In this document: positions 39,721-54,060 of the stretch, piece by piece
How positions within the stretch are numbered: the stretch's first letter is position 1
Layout: every line of letters begins with the position of its first letter
From: Ophthalmolycus amberensis
Lineage: Eukaryota > Chordata > Actinopteri > Perciformes > Zoarcidae
Length of the DNA: 64,000 bases
Assembly (NCBI GenBank): GCA_024529925.1
Contig: JAFEUB010000716.1
Location: 2,836,501-2,900,500, forward strand
Reading direction: 5' to 3'
Translations under genes and position numbers: made by a program
The notes under the pieces: model-generated
What the model was told of the DNA's origin: nothing
Databases searched by the model: none
Seen by the model: the letters and a program-made list of their open reading frames with translations, nothing else

Positions 39721-40689
39721 TACATACATACATACATACATACATACATACATACATACATACATACATACATACATACATACATACATACATACATACA
39801 TACATACATACATACATACATACATACATACATACATACATACATACATACATACATACATACATACATACATACATACATACATACATACATACATACA
39901 TACATACATACATACATACATACATACATACATACATACATACATACATACATACATACATACATACATACATACATACATACATACATACATACATACA
40001 TACATACATACATACATACATACATACATACATACATACATACATACATACATACATACATACATACATACATACATACATACATACATACATACATACA
40101 TACATACATACATACATACATACATACATACATACATACATACATACATACATACATACATACATACATACATACATACATACATACATACATACATACA
40201 TACATACATACATACATACATACATACATACATACATACATACATACATACATACATACATACATACATACATACATACATACATACATACATACATACA
40301 TACATACATACATACATACATACATACATACATACATACATACATACATACATACATACATACATACATACATACATACATACATACATACATACATACA
40401 TACATACATACATACATACATACATACATACATACATACATACATACATACATACATACATACATACATACATACATACATACATACATACATACATACA
40501 TACATACATACATACATACATACATACATACATACATACATACATACATACATACATACATACATACATACATACATACATACATACATACATACATACA
40601 TACATACATACATACATACATACATACATACATACATACATACATACATACATACATACATACATACATACATACATACATACATACAT

Positions 40690-40720
<31 letters not shown>

Positions 40721-40799
40721 TACATACATACATACATACATACATACATACATACATACATACATACATACATACATACATACATACATACATACATAC
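39721..40799. repeat. (TACA)n tetranucleotide array, 1.08 kb
   Basis: The first 988 bp are 247 uninterrupted TACA units. A (CA)n interruption at about 40705-40720 is followed by 79 bp more of TACA. The array is in quaking intron 1 and would be transcribed as (UGUA)n. It has no stop codon in most frames, which creates long artificial open frames of YIHT and MYVC repeats on the two strands; these are not genes. Confidence 0.99.
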
Positions 40800-42107
40800 C
40801 TTACAGGAGGCACCGGGAGTGTTAGTGTGGCAGTTAACCAAAAAAAGCTTAGAGCTCCTTCAGGTGGTTTCATAATATTGCTAATTTATCAACGATTGCA
40901 GAAATATTTTAATCCAGCACAGCACAAGCTAGAGTTCTGTGCTAATAATTCCTCTCGCCTCGGTTCACCTTTTAAAGTAGCCCAACACCCGAGCTCAGCT
41001 GAAACAGCCAGCCTAATGCACACAAATGCAAACTCAGGCTCCCTCTAAAATACCAAGCAAAGATGGGCTATTTTACTGCTGCTTTTGCCATCTAAAAGGG
41101 GGAGCGATATGTAGCGTTAAATTGGAAGTCACAGCAATAGTCATTTAACAGGCTGGCTTTAAGAGAGAAGCCTCATGAGCTGAAAATGGTTTTCACAAAT
41201 GTATGGGGATATACTTGGTCGAAAAGGAAACAGCCTGCTTCAACTAAGATATAATACAAGCAGGAAATCCATCTTTCACTTCCATCAACTATATAACCTG
41301 TATACGTGTGGATCCATCCGTACTAAAAGGGATGCCTACCGGGGTAGTCAAAACTGGTGAATTAATTAGGACAAACACACACAGCATGAAAAAAGCATTC
41401 GCACAAACAGCCAAGCAGATTGTTGGTTTTTCTGCATCTCGTGGGATCTCATTTCAGAGGCTTTACCTGCCAGTAAAATCAGACAGACAGACAAAAGACA
41501 GACCTGAGCCGTGCTGCACGCTGCTGCTCAAGAATCCCTCTCTCACTTCACTTTAACCCATTTAACTCTACTTTTAGTGTTTCGGGGGATATACACGTGC
41601 AACTTCGGCATCTAGAAACACATGTTTTATCCACTGAGGCCCTAGGCATACTTTTACAAACATGCATCCACACACACACGCACACTATAACAATGCAGAG
41701 GATGCTATGTCAAATGAAGCACAGGATGCCCGCTGTGAGCTCAACAAGATGTGAGAAAACGAGATAAGAATGGGAAAAATAACAGGAAGAGGAGTCAGGA
41801 TGCATGCTGGTGGGATGGTTGGAAGAGCAGTCCTTGGCCCCCATTTTGCATGGACTGTTACCAGGAACCATGTCCTCTGGCCTGTGAAAAAGGGGGTCCC
41901 CCTTTCCTTTGCCCACTGCCTGTAGGGGTCCGAAAAGATTGGCTTTTCAGTGGAAGGGCTCTTGTTAGGATACGAGGAAAGGCCATTCCTCGCAAGGTGA
42001 CTGAAGAGTTAGCCAAGACCGTCGACTAATTCAGATGATCTAAAAATGCAGAGCATTATTAATCTATTAAACACATCTTAACTGATGTCTACCCCTACAC
42101 ACAGCTG

Positions 42108-42127
42108 CCCCCCCCCCCCCCCCCCCC
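42108..42127. repeat. poly-C tract (20 C)
   Basis: An uninterrupted C run on the plus strand in intron 1. Confidence 0.95.
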
Positions 42128-44897
42128 TCCTTCCATGCAACAATGGCAGGAAAGGCCCAGCTGTCAGAAGAGGAAACGAGACAGGAAGAGGTTGGAAGGA
42201 AAGGCTCTGACTGTCAATGTGACTGGAGAAGATAACATGCTCGCTGCTTCCTGTCCCCACCCCTGTAAGTAAGGAGACCACAGCGCTCACAACCTGTGAG
42301 GAACAACAGAGAGAAGATCATTTGTTATAAAAAAAAGAGATTTCTCACTTTACGTCTATGATCCGACCTCTATCTTTGTCCTCTGATCCAAAGTGATCAT
42401 TTATCCACGGCTTCCAAAATAATCGAGGCCTAAATCCACAGGAAAGAACAGTGCTGTCGGTGAGATTATAGAGTCTACTGACGGAGCACCGCATGGTTAA
42501 CGTGAAGGGAACCAGATAGACGATGGTTAAATTCAGGCGGTCATTTTCCTCACAGGTGAACACAGAGAGGAAAAGACTGTGGCTTACATCAACTAAGACT
42601 CCAGCGGTTTTTGGCAAAGAACAGATGGAAGCAGCAATAGCCTGCCATAAATTTGGTTCGGATTGAAAAAAAATAAAATCTCTTTATTTAATATGTTTGT
42701 GGGAGGTGGGGGAGTGACACAATGAGGAAAAAACACATCATTGTCTCGCTCATTGTCAGGAACGAGGTCACTTGATTTCAACAACACTGAAGCAAACAGT
42801 GACAACTGCCTTCAAGTATGGACTGACTTTATTATTGATTTCATTTGTATTGTTATTATAGTGCATTATTATTATAATAATTATGTTATGATATTTACAT
42901 ACTTAATTATCCATTTTCTTTACTGTGCTTTCCCATAGTTCAGATGCACATGCTATAAAATAAGAATACAAAGTTTAACAGGGCTGTATTCATTGTTCTT
43001 GTGGTACTCCTTATTGTTTCGTTAGTGTATTCTCTTTTGTCAATAAAGAGGTACAATACATTCTACACTAGAATACTACCTTTGCTAGGAAGCCCAGCTG
43101 TGAGTCAATAATGATATTCACTATAGTTGAAATATACCGATTTGGTGTTAGTAAATACTTGCGTTTAAACAAAATGAGCTATAATTAAAATGAGTTTTAC
43201 GGCAAACATATAGTTATAATCCAAAGCAATCAAATACAACAGCCCTGCAATAACTCCTATGAATCTTATCACATTCAGTTGTGTGCCAGAGAAGCATCGA
43301 TTCAACTCAATGGTTGCTTCACATGCTGGAGCTCATTTTAATGAAAAAATACAAAACAAGAACCAAACATTAATGACGACGGCTCAATGTCACCTTTTCA
43401 TTTTCGATACACACTCGCTCATTGCCAGCTTATTGTGTTACACCAGGGTAAAACTAAAATCACTCAACCAATGTACCACAAGCTACATCCTTCTAAACAG
43501 CCACGACGTCCCGTCATAGTCCTCTATCTGAAGCAGCTTCAACAAAGACTGGTACGCTCAGAGTTCAGGGGTTTAGGAGTTGTCCTGTAATCATTTTTTT
43601 TTTGGCTCGTGCATCATCGGCTTGAAGTGATTTTGCAGTTGCGATTACAGTTGACAGTGACGTACCTAATGCAGCGCAGATTTTGAGCAAGGCTTTAATT
43701 CTCCGTGTGGAAAAGCCCCAGAACAGACATGAATTATAAACACAGGCAGGCAAACAGGTTACATCACAAAGTGTATGCACGCGCATGTCAGCAGTTTTAT
43801 CCACCGTCACCGGGCCTGCCGGGGCTCGTATATAGCATCTTAAGTTTAAATCTAACAGCCAGTCTGTCTCCGGGTGTGACAATTCACAGACTCACACCAC
43901 AGCTGTTGTGTCTTTGTGCCGGCTCCTCATTGTCTTCCCAACCTGACAGACTATTTTTTTTTTCAGTATCTGAATCGAATCACTTCAAACGCCTACTCGT
44001 GTACAATACAAATTAGACTCGCAAGAAATGTGTTAAATATCTTGACGAATGTACACGGTCCTCCGCCTGAACTTCAATTGTTCTGGGCCAAGTGTACAAG
44101 TATGGATTGTGTGCAAGGGTTGGTAGCTGTGAGTTAAACTGGTACAGACTGCTTCTCTATGAAGAACAAACAGGCCTGGCACTGGTTGGAGACAGAAAAA
44201 CTCTCTCGATGTCTGATGCACTTTGAGAGATTACGTTTGCTCGTCTTAAAAGGAAGCTACGGTTTGGTGTGTTTTGGTCTGCTCGTCTGATGCTGGAGAT
44301 CTTTCAGTTCCATTTAAGAAAACAAAGACATTGGACGGTCTTAACAACCAACAATTGCATCAGAGTAACATAAAGGGAGGAAAAAAAGAGACTCAACTGT
44401 CATTAACCAAGCTTCCAGTATGCTAAAGCCTTTAAACATCGATCCGCCTCAGTGCCTCAATGCACTTGGGTGCGAGGACTTAACAAATCTGCGAGAGCAT
44501 ATAAGTGTGCAGAATTACAGCCGGCGGGTGCAGGCATGTTGTTCTCTACCAACCAGCGTTTGAGCCCGAGAGTGATTGAGTGGAGAGTGGAGCAACCGCT
44601 CGGGTCCTGAGCGCAGACAGTGAGAGCTACGCTGATGCAAACCGACAGACCACGAAGCAGGCCTTTAATGTCACCACTGGTCCTCACATGAAAGAGGCAA
44701 TGTAGCCCCACGGCTGGAGTTTTTGCCTCACATACGAGTAGAGAGGAAAGCTGCAATAGAGAAACAAATGGAAAAGAATAGAGCGGGTGAAAAAATAAAT
44801 CTGGAAAAACAGGAGATGAGAAAAGAGATCAGAAGTAGAGTCATTCTGCTCAAATAAATAGTTAAGACAAAGCCAGGAAAAATGAGTCATTCCCTTG

Positions 44898-45351
44898 TAG
44901 GGGTGTAACGGTACGCGTATTCGTATTGAACCGTTCGGTGCGCGGCTCACGGTTCGGTACGCATGACGAACCGAATACGTTTTTAAAAAAAATAAATAAA
45001 TAAAAAAAATTTAAAACCTTTATTTAACCAGGTAGTCCCATTGAGATTAAAAATCACTTTTGCAAGATGTAAGTAACAATACTACATAACATTAAGGAGC
45101 AGTTTTTGTTTTTTATGCTTATGTTTTGCTAATAAGACATCCCAGGAGATGGGTCACTCAGGTATAGTTCCATCATTGTTCAAAGTCAAAGAATAACTTT
45201 ATGATGTTAGTTGTAATGAATAAATATATTTTAAAATCAAGTACATTTCTCTGGCATTCATAGTTTTCTACTGTACCGAAACGTACCGAACCGTGGCTCC
45301 ACTGTATCGTACCGAACCCAACCGTGAATTTTGTGAACCGTTACACCCCTA
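44898..45351. mobile_element. 454-bp hAT-type MITE
   Basis: Perfect 15-bp terminal inverted repeats TAGGGGTGTAACGGT are flanked by a perfect 8-bp target duplication TTCCCTTG (44890-44897 and 45352-45359). The subterminal DNA is rich in CGGTACG / CGAACCG words on both sides. There is no coding capacity. The termini are almost the same as those of the 1225-bp element in intron 3, so both belong to related hAT families. The middle (about 45013-45050) contains CTTTATTTAACCAGG-type sequence that resembles a widespread fish retroposon 3' end. Confidence 0.92.
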
Positions 45352-48300
45352 TTCCCTTGGGAAAATGAACACTGATTTTTCTCCTGTGGAAAACACTGGC
45401 TATGATAGGAGGCAATATAAAATAAACAGATGAGGGGGAAAGACATAAGGGCAGCGATAAGAGGGAGGAAACAAAGCAAGCGGGGTGTGTGTGTGTGCGT
45501 GTCTGTGCAACTGAAGTGCAGACGGAGAATAGGAGTTTATATATGGTGATGGAGGAGGAAGTGCAGAGATAGAACCACGGTCTGGTTCATCAAAAGTGTC
45601 AGACACTCAATAAGAATAAGGTTGCAGGAAGAGCTCCCATCACAAACAGTCTCAACTCATGTCAGACAAACACTCTCCAGGAAAGCGAAGAAGGGGAGAA
45701 GAGAGGAAGGGTGCAACAGAGATGGAGGGAGAGAGGAATGAGAGTGGACAGAGAGGCAAGTCAGTGGCAGACTATTCTTCACCTCAAGGTGTCAACAGCA
45801 GCTCATAGCCACACCTGTCTCCCCGGCCGTGTGCATCTCTAGCTGCCTTTAACTACGAAAGGACAACTAAGGTCTACAGTAAATTATTTGATTACCCACA
45901 CACTGCAGGAGATCACAAACGTGTATCCAATCCAATACTTTGATGGGGATTTGAATCAAATCACTCCATCTCTTAATTCACTGTTCTCCCCTCGTCACTG
46001 AGCGTGTCTCACACCAGACAGACAGGAGCAGCAGCTGTAATCGTATCCAATATGACAATAAAGAAACAGTGTAAGTTGTTTATGGGCAACATTCATATGA
46101 ACTGACACAAAGTCAAGATGGCTAAAGTTAAGTCCTAACTGTAGCATCTACACGGTAGAGAGAAAGTTAGTAGTTAGTAGTTTAGTGAGCCGTCAAAGAT
46201 GGCAGCAGGGATGTCTCTGCACACATAAGGAACTTCAGACAGTTTAACATCTGTGAGCTATGGAGCTGCTAGCTAGCTACTACAGTATATTAAAAATTGA
46301 TCCGAGCCAGACTGCTCAGGTCGGCGGTGCATTCCGAATTCAATCCCCATTAATTAGGTCATGGTCGGGATCAGGGGGAAAGTGTCAAGTAATGGACAAT
46401 TAGGATGTTCAGCATATAGGGAACTGTACGGAAATGGCCTGGTGCTTGATACAAAAATATATGGTTACCGATCAACACACACACACAATATACTGTATGT
46501 TTGCATCATGTATGACACTGAAAATGGCCGTTTCTACAATTTTTCTTCAACAAAATTATAAGAAAAGATCGCAGCCGTTTTTCAACATCCTCCAAATTGT
46601 CTCCAATCTCACTATTCAACTATAAGAGCAACAACATAGATGGGAGGGTGTTGGGTTGCAAAAAACACACTCAAGAGTCAGCAAGTTAAACAGTACATTC
46701 AGCGCTGTGCATGCAGCAAACATAATAAACCAAGTGATAAATGCAATAAGTCAAAATGCATTGCGGTGGATCAGGCTTGTTTTACAGACAGCACTTGTGT
46801 GCACACTTCTATGTGAACTGGTAGGATTGACCCAGTGTGTGCGTCCGGCCCATTAAAGCACAAAAAGCCATTGTGCATCATTAGGTGAGGGGGAGGACTG
46901 GAGAGAGAGGGGTGGAGTGTGGAGCTGAGGGAGGGGTCAGTGACCTTCCTCATAACCAACCAAATGACCTCATTCACAGCACATAGGAATCCTCTGTCTC
47001 CCCCCACCGTTCTTTATCACATTCAACCATCCTCCCCCCTCGGCAGCCTTGAACGCCTTTTTCCTTTCAGCGAACACAATCAATCAACTGAGTCGGGACG
47101 AGGCTCACGCTCACTCACCCTTTCAGATACACATTCTTTCCTGCCAGTTATCTGTGGGGGGGTTTTATGCCAGTCTTTCCTATGCCACACACGGTGCTAA
47201 AGAGGGACTTTGTTTCACCAATTAAAGTCTAATCATTCAAAGCCAACCATTGTTTCTGTTCTGTAATCTCCTCCAGACCGCTGAACTGATAAGGACGGAC
47301 AGACTTAAGCCTCACCACAAACAGAAAGAGCAGCGACATACGCTAAACACACAGGACAGTCGCGAAACTTGTCACTCAGCAGTTGTACAACTCTGGCCTC
47401 ATTCGTGTGCCGCGACGATCAGTTTGGGTTGAACGCGTAGCACATGGGCATACATTATGCTCAGCAGATCATGTTTTACATCACAGCACAAGACTGCGGG
47501 GCTGACAGCGACGGTAAAACACAACTGTGCAACACATGTAGTTCTAGTGAGGCTAGACAGCCTGTGGCAGAGAGACAGAGTTTAAGCAATAGATTTGCTC
47601 AGTAGGTAGAGAAGATAGTGGAATAAAAACAGACATTTATTTTGCTTAAACCCCATATTTCTGCACAAAATATTATATTACAAGTATTATACTATTTGTA
47701 GAACTGTGTAAAAAGTGTTATGGTGGTGGAAATGAGTCAACGTTCAGATTAAAGCAAATGCAGTGCAAAATGTGAGCTAAGAAACAACATTTGACAAAAA
47801 AAGATGTATTAGCTTTTGATAAATGGTTGCACTGAACAATGGCGAGGAACCCCGTGTTTGGCACAATATAAAGAGAGTAGTAAAGAGCAACAGGAGTACT
47901 GTGTGAAAGTATGACGTGGACTTTGACATGTTGAAGCTGCTGAGAGTCGGGGAAGCAGCAGAGTCTGGTTAAGACTTGAGTTCCCAGTGCTTCATATTTG
48001 ATGGCAGAAAGCTACAAAGCATCTCTCTGCCTCTTGCCACCTCACTTTCTGTGGGCCTAAGGGATGGTTATGGCAGCACCGCCTGCTCTTGCCAAGCCTC
48101 ACAGAAACAACACGGGCTGCTGAGGGACAGGTAAATTATTCATCTTTGATTTATCGGCCAGCCGGTGACTAAACCAAGGTGAAGGCTGCAAACCACAGGC
48201 AGACTGATCCACTGGGGTGTTTTTAAAGGAGGATGGGGCGAGGCAACCTCTTGGACTGGAGAGTTTGGACGAGGATGAGGGGAAAATGTTGCAAATATAA

Positions 48301-51300
48301 ACAGTCAGTGTCAAAGAAGACTGTCATAAAATATGAAGGTTTGGGAAAACATTAGGGGACTTTGATTTCAAGTGGAATGGGGCTTGCTAGTGCCAGCGGT
48401 GAAGCAAAAACTGTCAAGTTACAGACAAATTGTGGATTCAACATGTGTAGATATTTAAAGCAAGGAGACGTTCCCGTGTCTCACTCTGGATGGCATTCAC
48501 ATTCAGCTGAGCTAAAGCACACTATGAGAGAGTGTGCGGGGAAAACAAACACCAGGCTGGAGGTTAAGTGCTCCGACTGTGCTCCCAGTAACATTCCTGA
48601 GCTGGCTGCCAACGCTCGCTTGCCATTCCTCCACTGAAAGGAGAGAGGAAATGAATGCAGAGGGGTGGGCGACTCCAAAGAGAGGAACAGAGTGAGCATT
48701 CAGCTCATTTTTCGATGATAAAATGGGGAAGGAAACAGGAAACGTGACAAATGTTGCCGGCATGATTCCTGAAAACCCTAATTGTTAGACGTTATATCTG
48801 TTGCGACTGTGCAAGGGCTTAAATACAGAGATACAAAGAGAAAGAGCGAGAAAATAAGGAGGACTAGTGTGAGTGAGGGGGGGGGGGAAGAGCTATTCGA
48901 AGCACTCAAAGAATGCAACAGGGTGGGGCCTGTACTTCTCCTGAGAAATATTCTGTGTGCTGCGTTTCCACACAAATGTGTGGAGGAGGGACAGAAGTTT
49001 TGATTCACGATGTAATCTAGATTAATCAAAAGACAGCCGAGACACAGACCCACCTCTATGGGAGAGGGCACAAGAAGAGCGCGCTTCTTTTTCACCACAG
49101 ACAGAAAACAGCCCCCCCCCCCTCCTTCTCCCAGTCTGTCTGAAGGAAAAACAAACCACTGATTCGCCTTCTCTACGGTCTATTCCTGTCTGAAATGGGC
49201 GTTACTTCCCGTCAGATGTTTTTGTACGACACACAAATGGTAAAAGCTGACATAACTTTGGGTCAAGGGTAATGGGAGGCGCCGTGGTTTCAGAAAAAGG
49301 GATAAACAACCAAATTTAATGAACATGTCTGTGTTAGGAAGCTGTTGTGACATAATCATTACAACATCCCCTAATTCTTCTTCCTCTTTAACGCTGCTCG
49401 TTGTCATCTAGCGCACACACACACACAGAACTATGACTCTCGCTTTGACAGAAACCACACGGTGAAATACCTTCAGCGAAATTCACTGTGCCTCTTGTTG
49501 TAAACTATTCATTTTAACGTGTTTGCGCTGCTGTAAGGTTCGAGGAATTAAAAAAAAAAAAAGATATAAACTGCCTGTAGAAATGTGTCGTCTAACAGCC
49601 GGCAGTAATAGAAGGGAAGACACGTAGTTTTGTCGACAGCGAGCCAGATAGTCGGCCAGGCAGTCGGGGTAGGGTACGGAGACAGGAGGCCAGGCAGAGG
49701 CGATAAGGAGGCCCAGCACTCACGGGATTGAGGCCTGAGATAAGAGCCCCGAGCTGTCGCTGGATGACTTTATCTTACAGCACCCGCTGGGGGGGGGTCG
49801 CATTGCTGGGGCTGGAGTGGGGCCAGGGGAGCAAGATTGGGCCGGGGGTCGGAGCTAGAACATCAACTGAGGCTCACACAGGCACTGTGGTGGGGCTCCT
49901 GGATAGGAGGGCTAGCTAGGCAGAGGCACGTCAGAAGGACGACCGGCAGGGCAATGCTGGGCCCTGCCACAACCCCTACACGGCACCCTGTCACACTCAT
50001 GCCACCACCTAATTTATTACCAGGGAGGAGAGACTGAGGGGGAAAAAAGGATCACATGAGTGCAAGAGATAGCCAGACAGAGAAATACGGCACAAAGGCT
50101 CCAATTCTGCTTTCTCACTGGTGGCGACAGCTCAGTAAACCAGCTCACAGAATGGCTCCCGGTTAATTAAATTCCAGCTTATAAGTGGTGCTTTGGGAGA
50201 GAATGTGGGGAGAAGAAAGGGGGACTGGGGTTATAACACGTTTCAGCATGCGACAACAGTCCCGGCCTAACACCCTCATATCTCTCTTCCTGTGCTCTCT
50301 CACGGGGCGAAGTGGTTTCTTATTTTGCAAGCTGTACTCAGTCTTGTTAGCTGCTCAGATTGATTGCGGGTCAGAGGTTAGCCGAGGTCTTGCCGAGGGT
50401 TAACCTACAGTGGACAGTGCCATAACAGCCAGACACAGAAAGACAAAGAAACGAGATTGACAGAAATATGGGACATCAGGTAGAAAACCAAACAGAGACT
50501 TCCGGCATTCTCTCATTTATCAAAATCTGTCCTCTAAACAGCTGTTCCCAAAGGACCCGTTCCCTACACAGGCAGGCACCATAGTGGACAGCAGACAGTT
50601 TGTCCTCCAAACGCTGACAGCTCTCCTGGGACGGTCCTGTTAAATCAAGGCACACACAGAGACAAACAAGCAGATACAAAACTGTATATGTAAAGGGGGG
50701 GTGCTGTAGCCAGGGGGAAAAAAAAGAAATAAAAAAATGGTACAATGCACCATGTGGCTCCGCCACACAGCGTGCAACGGAACAACGGACCATTTCGTCT
50801 ATTATACAAACGAAGCTGAAAAATGAGACTGGAAGGAAAGCTAAGGAGAGGCCTGGAATACTTTCAATAAATCCAACTATTCTGTTCTCCATAGAAACAC
50901 TAAAAACACTGCATGACAACAACAAAAAAGCAAACTTCACTTTCTCCTCTGCTCCGCTAGCTTACAACAGCGCCTGCACTTCACTACTAGGCTGTGTCTC
51001 TAGATGTTATATGGGCTGTCTCCTCCTGCCAAGAGAAAATATAGCGATTTGAAGCAGCTTGTTGGCTGGCAGATCGTAAAGAGTAAAAAAAAATAAAAAA
51101 TAACTCCATAGCAGGTGTCACCTCAGGGAGATGACACTGCAACGCAAGGGGATTTCAAAAGGGGCCCGTCGATCAGCCAGAGTGACCTTGAGGGACGACA
51201 CATATTGGGAACTTAACAAGGGCGTCCATGCACTCACGCCACTAAAGCAATGGAAGCAGTCGTCACACACAAGGGTGGTGTCGGCTTTCTTCCGATGAGG

Positions 51301-53880
51301 AAACAGCTGTGTAGACATGCACTAAAAACGAGGGGGGGGGGTGCAGCTGTCGAAAGGGCATACTCTTGAGATGGACACTTTGGGAAAGAGTTTGAGGCGT
51401 AGCTAGATTTCTTTACTCTCATTAGGCCCAATTTAAGCCCACGAAACTGTATACATAGAAACTTTGGTCCCAGAGGAGACGCCTTGTTGACGGGTTAGTA
51501 CGGCCCTTAACTGCATTTCTTTTGGATTTTCTTGTCATTTTTTATCGCTCTACACGGACTGGTTATGTTTCTCCCTCTGCTTGAGAATAAATAGCTTTTC
51601 GTGCTCTCTCATTGTCGCCTTGAAATGACACCCGCTTTCAATGATTTCTCTTGAGGAGACCAAAGAAAATAACTTTTCACATCAAACGTAATTCACAACA
51701 CACTACCACAAGTTAAAGAAACCCGTCTGGAGTCTGACTGGAAGTTGCAGTCGAGTGTGACATTTATATTTCCAGCTGGCAAAGACCACAATCACAAAAC
51801 ATGCTTCACTGATCAGCATTCAAATGTTTATCACACAAATATCAACCTCAAACTACCATTAAAAAAATGATTAAAATAACTTTCTGAGCTTCCTGAATTG
51901 CAGCACTCTGACAGCACAGGCCACATAGCACAGCACATTGAAAATAACACACTTGACTTCTCAAAGTACAAGGCTATTGCAAAGGAATAATAAATAGAGC
52001 GCTCTCTACGGTTTCTTCTGTCATTTTAGAGGAATAGAAATTGTGTTTTGGGTTCTACCCTGGGTGGGGTCAGTGTTCACTCGTCCGGGACAGGGAGGGC
52101 CCCGAATATCACATCAGAGCTACAGCTCCGTTTCAAAAGGGGAACGCAAACCAGACCGCCCCTAACGGGAACCAGACAGGCCTCCTCTGCGCCGGGTGGC
52201 TTTCATCACACACACGCAATTTCTGGCGGCAGGATAAAGTTTAGCCTGGTGCCGTGGAAACGCTTGTAAACCTCAGACTGGTGTGGTTTCAGAGGAGAGA
52301 GAAAGGAGCTGGGAAGTTATGAGTGTCCCAGTCATGATTTCTTATGCACAAGAGGAGGGAGCGTTTTTATCCGTCGAGTGTGGCAGAGGAGCGTCGGACC
52401 AGTCCAGCATTCAGATTGATTTCTAAACCCCGAAGAAACCAGTTTCTCCAAAGTCCCAACAAGATATGGTGCAAGACATCAAATTACAGAACTGTTTTCT
52501 TTAAGAAAGAATGACGAATCAGTTCCGCCATCAAAGCTTGCCTTTAATTCATTTTTTGCAAATAAAGCAAATCATAACCGTAAATCCCCACTGGTCACAA
52601 TGAGTAGGCCTACGGCAGTATTTACATTCGTCCTACATGTTAAATGTCTTTCATGCACTTACTCCCTACGACTCCCTCGACATTCAGCACACAAAATATC
52701 TACAGAGTAAAATGTATTTCCTTCCCCATTCTTCAGTCCCACTGTTGGCGCACAGACAAAACACAAAGAACAGTGACTACAGACCTGACTAGAAGTGTAA
52801 ATGTATGATACATTTATTTTTTAAGTCCCTGCTGACCACACAGAAGAAGAGAACATGGTTTCTTGCTTTACGCTCACACAGCGTGCCAACGGCTTTGAGT
52901 TGTGAGAGTAAATGAGAGGTACACAGATATGTGTGCGGGATCCCTTTTCTTTACTGCTCAGAGAGTTTTAGGGTCTATGAGTATGGGGGCTGGGAAATAC
53001 CAAAGGGGAACAGGGATGAAAAAGAAAACAAGTCTGCTTCCTGACTCTCCCCTAAATTTAAACTTCCAACACACCCACTATTCCCAATAGAGTCCTAAAA
53101 AGCAATTGTCTCTTTCGTAATTGAAAAAAATAAATCTATTATTCCTCTTTTGTAAGGCGTTAACGGGTTTGGAGAGTTATCAAACGTGGTACTATTAATG
53201 ACATGATCTGGTTGGAAAGGAAACGTATCCCTCGTCTTTTTCAGAACATTGTTATGTATTGCTTAACTGCTTATCTGGAGATCTCAGTCTGAAACTAGAG
53301 TGCCATTTTTTCCAGATGAAGACTATATTATCTCTATAATCACTCACAGTGTCAGTGGCATTCTTTAGGCAGATCAGTGGGACCTAACTATATATACTGG
53401 AGCGAAATAACATTTAAATTGAAACTTGATTTGAGTAGAGGTGTTATATTTAGTGTTTAAACATGTATTTTTGCACTGTTGCAATAGTGAAATGGTGAGG
53501 ATATAGCCAACTTAACGTCTTTAAGTCCTTCCTTTATCACCCTTCAAGGGAGCAAGAAAATCACTACCAACCGGTTTAGCAACTACATACTACCGAGGCT
53601 ACTCATCCAGGCACGCAACCGAAACTGGCGGATGCACAGCTCTTTACGTCCACGAAGAAGCCTCTGGTTTTTCCAGTAAAGTACTCTGCATTGTGCCTTT
53701 TATCTTTACGTATCACAAGTGTCATGGTGTCCAGTCCGACACTACACACACACACGCAGCACGGGGACAGTGTGCTAAGGGGGCTGTGGCGCTCTCTAGT
53801 GTCCCCAGCTCAGTTACATAAAGCATAGGTCCAACCTTACGCTTACACAGGCTTATGTTAGTGATACTAGACACATAAAC

Positions 53881-54060
53881 GGTGAATAAGCCTCGTCTTA
53901 AAGCGCCCGCTGCTTAGTGCCAAAGGAACCAGCGACAATATACACGTCGACAGACAGGTCTGGACGGCGCCGCCGACACTCGAAAAAGGCGACGCGATTT
54001 TGGTAGAGCACGCGTTGACTGGCGAAAAACACGACGACTGCTGCAGCAAGATAAGGAACT
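53881..54060. other. CpG-dense patch in intron 1
   Basis: About 19 CpG dinucleotides occur in 180 bp, including the cluster around 53941-54000. This is far above the surrounding intron. It lies roughly 0.9-1.1 kb inside the first intron, separated from the promoter island by less CpG-rich DNA. It could be the tail of the promoter CpG island or an alternative promoter. An open frame on the gene strand crosses it (53898-54239, 113 codons), but that frame resembles nothing I recognise. Confidence 0.6.

Noticed and set aside
39568..40875. Very long open frames (up to 435 codons) of YIHT or MYVC repeats on both strands
   Set aside because: They are translations of the TACA microsatellite, which lacks stop codons in most frames. 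No start context, exon structure or conserved protein is involved.
50476..50940. 154-codon open frame on the minus strand with hydrophobic stretches
   Set aside because: Lies in intron 1, lacks family resemblance, and the hydrophobic segments come from T-rich codons of A-rich plus-strand DNA.
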